In this document: positions 33,827 through 42,540 of the stretch, piece after piece
Layout: each line of letters starts with the position of its first letter
Numbering within the stretch: position 1 is the first letter of the stretch
NCBI GenBank assembly: GCA_903851365.1
Contig: CAINOB010000085.1
Location: 124,001 to 188,000, forward strand
DNA length: 64,000 bases
Direction of reading: 5' to 3'
Origin: an uncultured Bacteroidota bacterium
Lineage (GTDB): Bacteria; Bacteroidota; Bacteroidia; Bacteroidales; UBA12481
Notes under the pieces: generated by a model
Told to the model about the DNA's origin: nothing
Databases searched by the model: none
Seen by the model: the letters and a program-made list of their open reading frames with translations, nothing else
Program-made: the position numbers and the translations under genes

Positions 33827-36232
33827 TTAACGAACTATCCACTCCTGTACGCCTGTCGAAAACTCATCCGGCTGCCTGATATCGAGTTTCAGTCCGGTTG
33901 TGATCACTGGTTCAAATTCCAGAACATTATACTGATCCTTTTTGGTGCCATAAGCTCCTTTGGCTTTCACCTCGACCCATGAATTCCCCTTTTTATAGAG
34001 CAATTTCCAGGATTTTGGAACACGGCAGCCGGCGTTCAGGTCTTCATCGTCGAACCAGAATACATCGATAGCGGAAACTTTTTCAGGCTTTGCAAAATCA
34101 TACTGAACCCATTCATTCGAGGCTTTCTTCGGCCACCAATGGATAAAGCCAAACTCCGCACTGCTTGATTTTGGAGGACATTGCTGATCGTGAACCGTTT
34201 CGGGTGATCCAGTGCATTTTGATGCGGTAACGGTCGAAAGTGAAGCAATCGTAGGCGCTGGCAGCGGGGTAGCCTGTTTTTCATTCTCCGGTATCCAGAC
34301 GGTCATTTCGCCCCGTCCGCGGTTAGCCCAGGAGTAATATGGAATTGCCTTGAGTTCGACCGGAGTTTTTTCAACGGAACCGTCAAGATTTGATTTTAAG
34401 GAAAATCCTTTCCCGGAAATCATTCCAACTCCTTTTAATAGGTTGGCATTAAACGAATAAGTAAAACCTGGATCTTCGGCAATCATCAGGTTTAAGGCTT
34501 TCTGACCTGCCTGATCGGCCCATTCCAGGGTATACATCAGCGGTCCGCGCTGTATGGCAACAAGGCCAAGATCAGCTTCTACCTTATCATTCGCTTTCAC
34601 TCTGCGGATATCCATCGGCATGCTGATTTCCACCTGATCGCCGGCTTTCCACGCACGGCCCAGGACGGCGTAACCGTTTTCGGATTTATAGCTTACGGCT
34701 TTCCCATTTATTTTAATTGTTACCGGGGAGTTTTCAGGATCTTTATATTGATACAGATCGCTCGGCACCACTTGATTTCCGGTCCAGCCCGGTATGCGGA
34801 CCATCAGGTTGAAGCGGCTTTTCTTTTCTGGAGTAATATTAACGTTGACCAATCCATTCCACGGATATTCCGTTACCTGTTTGATGGTAACTTTTCTGCC
34901 ACCGAGGTCAACTGCAGCCTCGCTCTGGACAAACAAATTCACATACAGGTCATTATCCCTGACAGCATAGATATATCCGGGAACCGATGGGATAAAGCGG
35001 CACAGGTTACTGGGGCAGCAGGCGCATCCGAACCAGGCGCTGCGCTCGTGCTGTCCTTTCGATCGGAGCACGTTAGGATAAAAAAACCGGTCACCGGTGA
35101 GTCCCAAACCGCTCAGGACACTATTATACAAACTGCGTTCCAGCACATCAACATATTTGGCATCACCATGGAGCAAGAACATACGGTAGTTCCAAAAAAC
35201 GTTGGCAATATTGGCACAGGTTTCGCAATAGGCACTCATATTCGGCAATTGATAATTCTCGCCATAGGCTTCACCTGCCCCTAAAGCACCCACGCCCCCG
35301 GTGATATAGATCTTTTTGCCGACCACATTTTTCCAGATGGTATCAATAGCTTTCAGATAGGTCTGATCGCCTGTCAGCGCAGCAACATCGGCCATTCCGG
35401 AGAACATATAATTGGCCCGGACAGCATGGCCGACAGCTTCGGTTTGGTCGACCACCTTTTTATGGGCCTGGTTGTAAACTTCGCCCCCCGGACCGCGGAC
35501 ATCCAGGAAAAACTTGGCCAGGTCGAGATATTCTTTCTTTCCGGTGGCCCGGTATAATTTTGTCAGTCCGATTTCCACCTCCTGATGTCCGGGATAGTGT
35601 TGGCACTTGCCCCAGCCAAAGTCCTTAACGATAAGGTCGGCAGCTTTGATGGCAATGTTCAGCATGGTTTTTTTGCCAGTGGCCTGGTAATGAGCTACCG
35701 CTGCTTCAAAGCAATGTCCGAGGTTATATAATTCGTGACTGTTTTCGCTTTCCAGTTCCCACCTCTTTTTACCGGCCCAGGGATGCGCACTGTCGCCCAT
35801 AATGGTTCTGTTAGTATACAGATATCCATCAGGTTCCTGGGCAGCACCTATCCTGGCGATAAGTTGATCCAGATAAGCATCGAGTTTAGGATCGGGTACT
35901 GTTTGAAGGGAATAGGAGGCTCCTTCAATTATCTTGTAAACATCGGAATCATCGAAAGGATAAATGCTGCAGAATTTTCCCTTTTCCACGCCGGCAGCAA
36001 TATCGAAATTCTTTATTCTTCCGGTTTCTTCGCTTTGCTTAAATGCATAAGGAATGGTTAGCTCAGCATTCAGTTTTACCCGAGGTGCCCAAAAAGCATC
36101 TTCGAGTTTTACCTGATTAAAGGCGACCGGCTGTATTGGATAATCGCCCGATACCTTTTTCTTTTCCGTGCACCCGGCTGATAGCAGCACCACTGCGCTG
36201 GCCAGGAGAATGTTGATTGTGTTACGCTTCAT
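33827..36232 (-). CDS. GH127 beta-L-arabinofuranosidase-like lipoprotein
   Basis: An 801-residue lipoprotein (lipobox LSAGC, about residues 17-21). The (alpha/alpha)6 barrel has YNLGHCFEAAVAHYQATGK, AYCETCANIANVFWNYRMFLL (Glu and Cys zinc ligands) and FGCACCPSNLCRFIPSVPGYIYA with the zinc/catalytic cysteines of GH127. A beta-sandwich follows, then a C-terminal discoidin-like region (about 665-801). Known members release beta-L-arabinofuranose from arabino-oligosaccharides or hydroxyproline-linked glycans. Its position downstream of araR and araD supports an arabinose role. GH146 is a close alternative family. Confidence 0.9.
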   Translation of the reverse strand: MKRNTINILLASAVVLLSAGCTEKKKVSGDYPIQPVAFNQVKLEDAFWAPRVKLNAELTIPYAFKQSEETGRIKNFDIAAGVEKGKFCSIYPFDDSDVYKIIEGASYSLQTVPDPKLDAYLDQLIARIGAAQEPDGYLYTNRTIMGDSAHPWAGKKRWELESENSHELYNLGHCFEAAVAHYQATGKKTMLNIAIKAADLIVKDFGWGKCQHYPGHQEVEIGLTKLYRATGKKEYLDLAKFFLDVRGPGGEVYNQAHKKVVDQTEAVGHAVRANYMFSGMADVAALTGDQTYLKAIDTIWKNVVGKKIYITGGVGALGAGEAYGENYQLPNMSAYCETCANIANVFWNYRMFLLHGDAKYVDVLERSLYNSVLSGLGLTGDRFFYPNVLRSKGQHERSAWFGCACCPSNLCRFIPSVPGYIYAVRDNDLYVNLFVQSEAAVDLGGRKVTIKQVTEYPWNGLVNVNITPEKKSRFNLMVRIPGWTGNQVVPSDLYQYKDPENSPVTIKINGKAVSYKSENGYAVLGRAWKAGDQVEISMPMDIRRVKANDKVEADLGLVAIQRGPLMYTLEWADQAGQKALNLMIAEDPGFTYSFNANLLKGVGMISGKGFSLKSNLDGSVEKTPVELKAIPYYSWANRGRGEMTVWIPENEKQATPLPAPTIASLSTVTASKCTGSPETVHDQQCPPKSSSAEFGFIHWWPKKASNEWVQYDFAKPEKVSAIDVFWFDDEDLNAGCRVPKSWKLLYKKGNSWVEVKAKGAYGTKKDQYNVLEFEPVITTGLKLDIRQPDEFSTGVQEWIVR

Positions 36233-36270
36233 ATATATTGTTACGTTATGTTATCTATAAACCCTCATTG

Positions 36271-36319
36271 CCGACTGCCAACTGCTGGCTGTCACCTGTC
36301 ACTTGTCACCCGTCACTTG
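36271..36319. repeat. Heptamer short tandem repeat over the araD stop codon, locus 4
   Basis: Seven 7-bp units: CCGACTG, CCAACTG, CTGGCTG, TCACCTG, TCACTTG, TCACCCG, TCACTTG. Read on the minus strand the last units encode the araD C-terminus VTGDK and its TGA stop (36299-36301). Confidence 0.65.
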
Positions 36320-37000
36320 ACCGTAATAAGCTTTCGGTCCTTGCTTTCGTGAATAATGTTTTTCCAGAATTGCCGGTTGAACCGGATCTTTTTTGCCGAG
36401 CACAAAGGTCCGGAAGGCTATTTTCGCAATTTCTTCCAGGATAACTGCATGTTTCAGCGCCTCCGCCGGATTTTTTCCCCAGCAGAATGGGCCATGCTCT
36501 GCAACAAGCACACCTGGCACGGCTTCCGGGTCAATATCACTGAATAATTCCCTGATTACCTTACCGGTTGATAATTCATAGTCGCCCTGGATTTCTTCCG
36601 GGGTAAGCAACCGGGTGCAAGGAACCGGTCCATGAAAGTAATCGGCATGGGTAGTACCTAAACACGGAATACTGAGCAGCGCCTGGGCCCAGGAGGTTGC
36701 CCACTCCGAATGGGTATGCACGATACTTCCGATGGAAGGAAAGTTTTTGTATAAATAAAGATGGGTAGCAGTGTCAGAGGAAGGATTGAGCTTGCTCTCC
36801 AGGACATTCCCTTCCAGATCAAGCACCACCATATCATCAGTGGTCATTTCCTCATAGGAGAAGCCACTGGGCTTAATCACGATAAGTCCCAGATTGCGGT
36901 CGATCCCGGAAACGTTTCCCCAGGTAAGCTTTACCAGGCCCTCTTTCACGAGAGCCAGGTTGGCTTCGAAAACCGCTTGTTTCAGATGTGTCAGGCGCAT
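36299..37000 (-). CDS. araD: L-ribulose-5-phosphate 4-epimerase
   Basis: A 233-residue class II aldolase/epimerase that converts L-ribulose 5-phosphate to D-xylulose 5-phosphate. It carries LVKLTWGNVSGID, VIKPSGFSYEEM, SIVHTHSEWATSWAQA and TTHADYFHGPVPCTR (zinc His residues), and EHGPFCWGKNPAEALKHAVILEEIA. The length is normal. It starts 25 bp after the araR stop and precedes GH127, forming an arabinose-related operon; araA and araB are not in the window. Its last residues and stop lie in a heptamer repeat. Confidence 0.94.
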   Translation of the reverse strand: MRLTHLKQAVFEANLALVKEGLVKLTWGNVSGIDRNLGLIVIKPSGFSYEEMTTDDMVVLDLEGNVLESKLNPSSDTATHLYLYKNFPSIGSIVHTHSEWATSWAQALLSIPCLGTTHADYFHGPVPCTRLLTPEEIQGDYELSTGKVIRELFSDIDPEAVPGVLVAEHGPFCWGKNPAEALKHAVILEEIAKIAFRTFVLGKKDPVQPAILEKHYSRKQGPKAYYGQVTGDK

Positions 37001-37011
37001 AATTGTGAGTT

Positions 37012-37038
37012 TTTAGATATCCCGTTTATACATCTAAA
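37012..37038. promoter_or_regulatory. Candidate operator between araR and araD
   Basis: TTTAGAT (37012-37018) and ATCTAAA (37032-37038) form a 7-bp inverted repeat with a 13-bp spacer. The right arm overlaps the last codons of araR. The same arms occur upstream of araR. A regulator binding site is inferred. Confidence 0.4.
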
Positions 37039-37721
37039 GAGAAATAGAAACCTTTTGAAAGCAATTCCTGATATTTTTCCGGATTGAATTTGTACAGGAA
37101 AGCCCCTTTTTTCGACGATGATTTATCTTTTTCGACCAGTTTATCGAGGAAACCCATCGTCAGAATTTTTTTACGAAAATTTCTTTTATCGAGCTCTTTC
37201 TGAAAAATTCCTTCATAAAGACTTTGCAGTTCAGGCATTGAAAATTTTTCGGGCAGCAGTTCGAACCCGATTGGCTGAATGCGTGCACGGCGTCGGAGGC
37301 GGCGGAGTGCCTTATCAACCATAATACTATGGTCGAAAACCAGATTGGGAATATCACTGACCGGCACCCAGTGGGCATCGTTTCCGGTAACAATCTGTTT
37401 ATCGTAATCCCCGATTTTTATCAGGGCATAATAGGCAACTGATACCACCCTTTCGCCAGGATCCCTGTCCGTTTCACCATAAGCGTATAACTGTTCAAGG
37501 TAAACATTCCCGAGGCCGGTGAGTTGCTTCAGCACCCTTTCGGCAGCCTGGTCGAGTCCTTCGTTGCGCTTGGGAAAGCCGCCCATCAGCGACCACGATC
37601 CCTTGCCTGGTTCCATGTTTCGCCTGATCAGCAAAAGTTTCAATTCATGGTTATCGAAACCGAAAACCACACAATCAACAGCCAATAATTGCCGGTCTTC
37701 ATTTGGGTAATACAAGCTCAT
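37026..37721 (-). CDS. araR: Nudix-type transcriptional regulator of arabinose use (AraR-like)
   Basis: A 231-residue protein: an N-terminal Nudix fold (about 8-145) with a degenerate Nudix box (GFPKRNEGLDQAAERVLKQL, in which the REUxEE glutamates are Val, Gln and Leu), followed by a winged-helix domain (about 155-230, MPELQSLYEGIFQKELDKRNFRKKI and KGAFLYKFN). Bacteroides AraR has this architecture and represses arabinose genes until L-arabinose binds. The adjacent araD, GH127 and nearby GH51 support the assignment. The ATG at 37721 (MSLYYPNED) is chosen over 37775, whose extra 18 residues lie in the promoter region. Confidence 0.87.
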   Translation of the reverse strand: MSLYYPNEDRQLLAVDCVVFGFDNHELKLLLIRRNMEPGKGSWSLMGGFPKRNEGLDQAAERVLKQLTGLGNVYLEQLYAYGETDRDPGERVVSVAYYALIKIGDYDKQIVTGNDAHWVPVSDIPNLVFDHSIMVDKALRRLRRRARIQPIGFELLPEKFSMPELQSLYEGIFQKELDKRNFRKKILTMGFLDKLVEKDKSSSKKGAFLYKFNPEKYQELLSKGFYFSLDV

Positions 37722-37734
37722 AAGGAATGATTTA

Positions 37735-37751
37735 AGTGTTAAAAATACACT
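37735..37751. promoter_or_regulatory. AGTGT/ACACT dyad upstream of araR
   Basis: AGTGT (37735-37739) and ACACT (37747-37751) form a 5-bp inverted repeat with a 7-bp spacer, 14 bp before the araR start in the divergent intergenic region. It is a second candidate for the AraR site. Confidence 0.35.
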
Positions 37752-37754
37752 ATT

Positions 37755-37786
37755 ATTTAGATTTTCCCACCCCACAACATCTAAAT
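37755..37786. promoter_or_regulatory. ATTTAGAT/ATCTAAAT dyad in the araR upstream region
   Basis: Perfect 8-bp arms (37755-37762 and 37779-37786) with a 16-bp spacer, between araR and the divergent S9 peptidase gene. The 7-bp core is the same as at 37012-37038. Confidence 0.4.
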
Positions 37787-37802
37787 TTGAATGGTGATTT
37801 TG

Positions 37803-37810
37803 TACTTTAC
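37803..37810 (+). promoter_or_regulatory. Candidate -7 element of the S9 peptidase gene
   Basis: TACTTTAC is close to TAnnTTTG and lies 24 bp before the ATG at 37835. It supports that start over the upstream ATG at 37736. Confidence 0.3.
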
Positions 37811-37834
37811 GCCATTAAAAAAAATTCAATCTTT

Positions 37835-40243
37835 ATGAAAACCAGGTTCATCTGCAGTTTGTTGCTCATCCTCGGCCTGAGCGTATCGGGATATTGCCAG
37901 GTCGAGAACCGATCAGTCCTTAAAATCAAGGATTTTATGGCTCTGAATTTCGAAGGGCAATCACCGACGGGCTTTCAATGGTCGGCTGATTCAAAGTACC
38001 TATACTTCGAATGGAACGCGGGAAATAAACCTGCTGATTCGAGTTATCGGGTTGATCCGTTGAATCCTCTTGTAAAGAAGGTTGCGCGGAGTGAAGTGCC
38101 GCGCCTGCGGGGGGAGAGCAAACAGTTCAACAGCGACAAAAGCATGGAGCTGATCAACAAAAATGGGGATATTTACCTGGTTAACTGCAAGAAAAAAGAT
38201 ACAGTACTGGCGTTTGCCACCAGCATGCCGATATCAGAAATAGCATTTACTCATTCCGGCAAAAAACTGGTTTTAACAATCAATAATAACCTGTATCTGC
38301 TTGATCCCATGAAAGGGCAATTCAGGCAGTTGACTAATTTTCAGGCTGAGAAAACCGAAGCTGCCAGCCGGCCGGCTCAGCCACGCGAAAAGCTCAATGC
38401 ACAGGATCAATGGCTCACACAGGATCAGGTTCGCCTGTTTCCAAAAATTGCCGGTACAGGTGGCGGAGGCCGCAGAGGAGGTGGGATGCCTTTCTACGGC
38501 AATGGAATGAGGCCGAGGGGCGGCTCCAGGGCAGGTGGTCCACAGGCTATAATTACTGAAGGATATTCCGTCGGCGGGCTTGAGCTGACTCCGGATGAGA
38601 AGTACGTATTGTTTTTCAAATCATGGCCAGGTGAAAACTCAAAAGGAACCATCATGGCCAGCTATGTAACACGATCGGGGTATACCGAAACCATTAACAC
38701 CCGCTCCAAGGTTGGCGAAGTACCGGGAAAAATGGTAATGGGCATTATAAATGTGAGCAAGGATTCGATCTATGAACTTAAGGTTGACCAGATCCCTGGC
38801 ATCACCGATCTGCCTGATTATGTAAAGGATTATCCGGTAAAATTCAAAGATCGCAAACCAGAGGTCAGGCCGGTGCGTGTAATGGGTCCGAACTGGAGTC
38901 CCGATGGGAAAAACGGTGTTCTTGTTGTTGAATCAGACGATAATAAGGACCTCTGGCTGCTGACTTTCAATCCTGAAAACGGATCGGTTAAACTGCTCGA
39001 CCGCCAGCGCGATGAGGCTTGGGTTGCAGGTCCGGGAATCGGTTATGGACAAAGTACCGGCTGGATGCCCGATGGTAAACGATTCTGGTTTCAGTCGGAA
39101 GCTTCGGGATATTCCCAGTTATATTGGGTGAACGCGGAAACAGGAGAGAAAAAGGCGCTCACTTCCGGCAAATTCGAGGTATACAATCCAAGACTGTCTT
39201 CAGATAAAAAATGGTGGTATTTCAGTTCCAATGAGGTTCATCCTGGGGAGCATCATTTTTATAAGATGGCACTCGAGGGTGGCGCAAGGGAAAAGATCAC
39301 CTCGATGACCGGGGGTAATGAGGTCACTCTTTCTCCGGACGAGAAATGGCTGGCTATCAGTTTCTCCACAGCCAACCGGCCGGCTGAATTGTATATCCAG
39401 AAAAATCAGGCTGGTGCACCCGCTATGGCATTGACTGATTCAAGAACTCCAGCATTTAAGGCTTACAATTGGCGCATACCTGAATACATCAGTTTTACAG
39501 CGGCTGACGGCTCTACCGTTTACGCCCGTCTGTATAAACCAGAGGAGGGCAAGGCAAATAAAGCCGGCGTTTTGTTTGTTCACGGAGCAGGATATCTGCA
39601 GAATGCACACAAGTGGTGGTCGACTTACAACCATGAATATATGTTTAATAACATGCTGGTTGATAACGGATACACGGTTCTCGATATCGATTATCGCGGC
39701 AGCTCGGGTTATGGTCGCGATTGCCGCACTGGAATCTACCGGCACATGGGTGGCAAGGACCTTTCTGATAACGTTGACGGGGTGAAATATCTCGTGGCCA
39801 AATGCGGTGTTGATCCAAAGAAAATCGGCTTGTATGGCGGATCATACGGCGGTTTTCTTACCCTGATGGCACTTTTCACTGAACCTGATGTTTTTGCCAC
39901 CGGAGCAGCACTGCGATCGGTTACCGACTGGGCCCATTACAACCACGGTTATACAGCTCCTATTTTGAATACTCCAGTTGAGGATAGTCTGGCTTATGCA
40001 AGAAGTTCACCAATAAATTTCGCTCAAGGGTTGAAAGGCAACCTGCTGATGTGCCACGGTATACTTGACGATAACGTTCATTTTCAGGACATTGTCCGTC
40101 TGAACGAGCGGTTGATCGATCTGGGCAAAGACAATTGGCAGCTGGCGATTTATCCACTTGAACATCATAGCTTTACTGACCCTGACTGCTGGACGGATGA
40201 GTATAAGAGGATCTTTCAGATATTTCAAAAGACGCTCAGGTAG
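37835..40243 (+). CDS. S9 family (DPP IV-like) prolyl peptidase
   Basis: An 802-residue periplasmic serine peptidase with a signal peptide (cleavage after SGYCQ). The N-terminal beta-propeller (about 25-540) contains a Gly/Arg-rich insertion GTGGGGRRGGGMPFYGNGMR. The C-terminal alpha/beta-hydrolase domain has the nucleophile in LYGGSYGGF (encoded near 39842), Asp in HGILDDNVHFQD and His in EHHSF. It removes N-terminal dipeptides from proline- or alanine-containing peptides. It stands alone, divergent from araR, and its TAG stop is the first triplet of a palindromic repeat. Confidence 0.93.
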   Translation: MKTRFICSLLLILGLSVSGYCQVENRSVLKIKDFMALNFEGQSPTGFQWSADSKYLYFEWNAGNKPADSSYRVDPLNPLVKKVARSEVPRLRGESKQFNSDKSMELINKNGDIYLVNCKKKDTVLAFATSMPISEIAFTHSGKKLVLTINNNLYLLDPMKGQFRQLTNFQAEKTEAASRPAQPREKLNAQDQWLTQDQVRLFPKIAGTGGGGRRGGGMPFYGNGMRPRGGSRAGGPQAIITEGYSVGGLELTPDEKYVLFFKSWPGENSKGTIMASYVTRSGYTETINTRSKVGEVPGKMVMGIINVSKDSIYELKVDQIPGITDLPDYVKDYPVKFKDRKPEVRPVRVMGPNWSPDGKNGVLVVESDDNKDLWLLTFNPENGSVKLLDRQRDEAWVAGPGIGYGQSTGWMPDGKRFWFQSEASGYSQLYWVNAETGEKKALTSGKFEVYNPRLSSDKKWWYFSSNEVHPGEHHFYKMALEGGAREKITSMTGGNEVTLSPDEKWLAISFSTANRPAELYIQKNQAGAPAMALTDSRTPAFKAYNWRIPEYISFTAADGSTVYARLYKPEEGKANKAGVLFVHGAGYLQNAHKWWSTYNHEYMFNNMLVDNGYTVLDIDYRGSSGYGRDCRTGIYRHMGGKDLSDNVDGVKYLVAKCGVDPKKIGLYGGSYGGFLTLMALFTEPDVFATGAALRSVTDWAHYNHGYTAPILNTPVEDSLAYARSSPINFAQGLKGNLLMCHGILDDNVHFQDIVRLNERLIDLGKDNWQLAIYPLEHHSFTDPDCWTDEYKRIFQIFQKTLR

Positions 40244-40282
40244 GTTCGCTTACGCTCGCTATTTGTGAGCGAAGCGAACCTA
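40241..40282. terminator. Palindrome between convergent genes; both TAG stops lie in it
   Basis: AGGTTCGCTTACGCTC (40242-40257) pairs with GAGCGAAGCGAACCT (40267-40281), one base bulged. The peptidase stop (TAG, 40241-40243) and the stop of the opposing T9SS gene (TAG on the minus strand, 40282-40280) are symmetric parts of the palindrome. The arm sequence AGCGAACCT is the unit of the 21-bp repeats at 42541-42680. Confidence 0.7.
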
Positions 40283-42235
40283 TTCCATAACTATCATCTT
40301 TTTTGTTTCCCTTGAAAGCCCTGCAAACAAGGTGTAGAAATAAATTCCCGGAGACAATCCCGGATTCTGAATGAGCATCCGATGGCTGCCTGATGACTGC
40401 AATCCATCATCTTTGATTAACACCACCCGGCCGGTAAGGTCGGTGATTTCCAGCCTGACATTGGCTTCCTTATCAACCGAATAATTGATAGTCGTGTGAT
40501 CGCTGAACGGGTTTGGATAGTTCTGGGTGACAGAGAAAGCTCCGGATTCTGCCGGATCAGTTGAACTGGTGGTGCTTTTCAGATGCAGCCGCACCATCAG
40601 ATTTGTTGATATTGGAAAAGACCAGCTTCTTCCTGTGGGATTCGTAACATCCGGTTCACTCATTATTGCCCGGTTATCGTGAGTAGGAGTCTTGTTTGTG
40701 GCACCCATGCTGAGCCCTTTTTCCATTCTTATTTTTTCATCGGTATGCCAATTTGAGTATTCAACTCCAGCCCATAAAAGACTACCTGCTTTTATAAATT
40801 CTGTTTCACCGTCCTTGGTGAAAGGTAAATATACCCAAGTATTGAATTGGGATGAATCCAAAGTAACCCGCTCCGTTCTTAAAAGAAATTTCGGGTCAAT
40901 TAAGCTGCCTGTGATTTGATAATGATCGGCTAGCCAGACTGTATAGTCGAAATCAATCAATCCATCTGCCAATCCTCCTGTTATGAACGCCGAAATCCCA
41001 TCGATTTCGCAATCGGCGTAGATGGGAAATACTGATCCCATGAAGTGATTGACGTTTGCATTCAAGTCCCAGACATCACGTGCATACCGGTAAAAATTAT
41101 AAGAATAGGGATAATCAGGTTGGTCACCGGCACGGTTATACACTGAATCGGAAACCTTAAAAAATATGGTTTTCTCATTATCCTCCGGGGTATCTTCTGC
41201 CTCTTGCTGTTTCCAATTGTAAGTAATAGAGTAGTTTCCCTTTAAGGTTGGTTCATACTTGCCATCCAAGGCAAGCTCAGCTTTATACCCAGGCGACAGG
41301 AAAAAAAGAGATTTGCCTTCATGAAAAACGGTAACATCCTCGTGTTTTATGGTCACATCAAAAACGATACCCGTCTGTTCGGTTTCCCCCATGTTAGTGA
41401 GGCCAGATTTGAAAAGATAAAAAGATTGTCCTTTTCCAAGTTGTGAAATAGGCATCATATAACTGATACTTTCATTTGTCCCTGATATCTTATCATCCCA
41501 TCCAAGGTCAACATAATCCAGAGACAAATCATTTTTAGGCGCACGGATTAGTTTAAAATCATCAATAATCCAAAAGTACCTCCCTTGGTAATTTTTCCAG
41601 GTTATTTTTACTTTTACCAGTGAATAACCGGCGGCAACCTCTGAAATATTAGCTCTGAAAAGTGCTGGCTCACCGGGCGGAACGTCATTAGGTCGACCAG
41701 AGCCACCGGATATCCCGAATCCGGCGTTAAAAGTATTCCAATGTATCCCATTATCCGGGGAAATTTCAACCAGACATTGCCAAGCCCCAAATTGAGTTCC
41801 CTGATAACCGCTGTTTCTGAAACTTGTTTCGAACTGAAGAATTACAGAGGCTGCATCGCTGCAGTCTATCGCCGGAAACCCGATCGAGTTATTAATGGAC
41901 GTAAATGTCGGAAGAGAACGGTGGTTGTTATACAAGGAGGCGAACAACAGCAGGTGGCCATCTTCTTTTGATGAGGATTGAAAGGGCGGTTCGGCTACGC
42001 CATCGGCAATGAGGCTGTCATTGGGCCACCAATGCCAGTTAAATCCCGTGTCATTGGGATCTTCCAGATAATACCCGGCTGGCAATTTCCAGCCTTTGGG
42101 ATCCGCGGCGTTTTTCCAGTTGAAAGTCTCTTGAAAAATGGCATTTTGTGATGATTTATTGATTCTTTCCTGAGCAAGGATCGGGAAAGTATTTCCAATA
42201 AATATCAGAACCACAATTGCCAAGAAGTGTTTCAT
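40280..42235 (-). CDS. T9SS-exported protein, four-member paralog family, copy 4
   Basis: A 651-residue protein, the most divergent of the four copies. The signal peptide ends at PILAQ. The N-terminal module keeps ETFNWKNAADPKGW and NDTGFNWHWWPNDSLI, and YFWIIDDFKL; the linker NDLSLDYVDLGWDD is diverged. The second module has TNMGETEQTG, the third KDGETEFIKAGSLLWAGVEYSNWHTDE, and the T9SS domain begins VTQNYPNPFSDHTTINYSV and ends TKKMIVME. It is on its own between the S9 peptidase and a repeat-rich gap. Function unknown. Confidence 0.78.
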   Translation of the reverse strand: MKHFLAIVVLIFIGNTFPILAQERINKSSQNAIFQETFNWKNAADPKGWKLPAGYYLEDPNDTGFNWHWWPNDSLIADGVAEPPFQSSSKEDGHLLLFASLYNNHRSLPTFTSINNSIGFPAIDCSDAASVILQFETSFRNSGYQGTQFGAWQCLVEISPDNGIHWNTFNAGFGISGGSGRPNDVPPGEPALFRANISEVAAGYSLVKVKITWKNYQGRYFWIIDDFKLIRAPKNDLSLDYVDLGWDDKISGTNESISYMMPISQLGKGQSFYLFKSGLTNMGETEQTGIVFDVTIKHEDVTVFHEGKSLFFLSPGYKAELALDGKYEPTLKGNYSITYNWKQQEAEDTPEDNEKTIFFKVSDSVYNRAGDQPDYPYSYNFYRYARDVWDLNANVNHFMGSVFPIYADCEIDGISAFITGGLADGLIDFDYTVWLADHYQITGSLIDPKFLLRTERVTLDSSQFNTWVYLPFTKDGETEFIKAGSLLWAGVEYSNWHTDEKIRMEKGLSMGATNKTPTHDNRAIMSEPDVTNPTGRSWSFPISTNLMVRLHLKSTTSSTDPAESGAFSVTQNYPNPFSDHTTINYSVDKEANVRLEITDLTGRVVLIKDDGLQSSGSHRMLIQNPGLSPGIYFYTLFAGLSRETKKMIVME

Positions 42236-42314
42236 AGCAATACGCCATTAAGTGTCTAATATATAACTTGTTACTATATTCATTTACCAAAGTTAATGAT
42301 AACTGAGTAATTTC

Positions 42315-42400
42315 TCGCCTTCGGCTCACTAATAGGCTACGCTTCGCTCCGCCAATTGTCGCTGCGCTCCTAACTATGCTCCCTGCGGTCGAATAATCGC
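42315..42400 (-). repeat. About 21-bp degenerate repeats, left array (inverted)
   Basis: Units with cores CTTCGGCTC, CTTCGCTCC, CTGCGCTCC and CTGCGGTCG start at 42319, 42342, 42362 and 42383. They are the reverse complement of the units in the right array. The array lies upstream of T9SS copy 4 in a 479-bp gene-free gap. The 140 bp between the arrays show no gene or clear signal. Confidence 0.55.
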
Positions 42401-42540
42401 CACCACCGGTGTTGATCTATCATTTTGGTTAGTACTTTGTTAACAATAGAAAAGTACCAAATAAGAGTCGGATAAATATCATTATCTGTGCATTAAGAAA
42501 TGTAGGAGGTAAATCTAAAGGCTAATTAATAATTAGGAAC

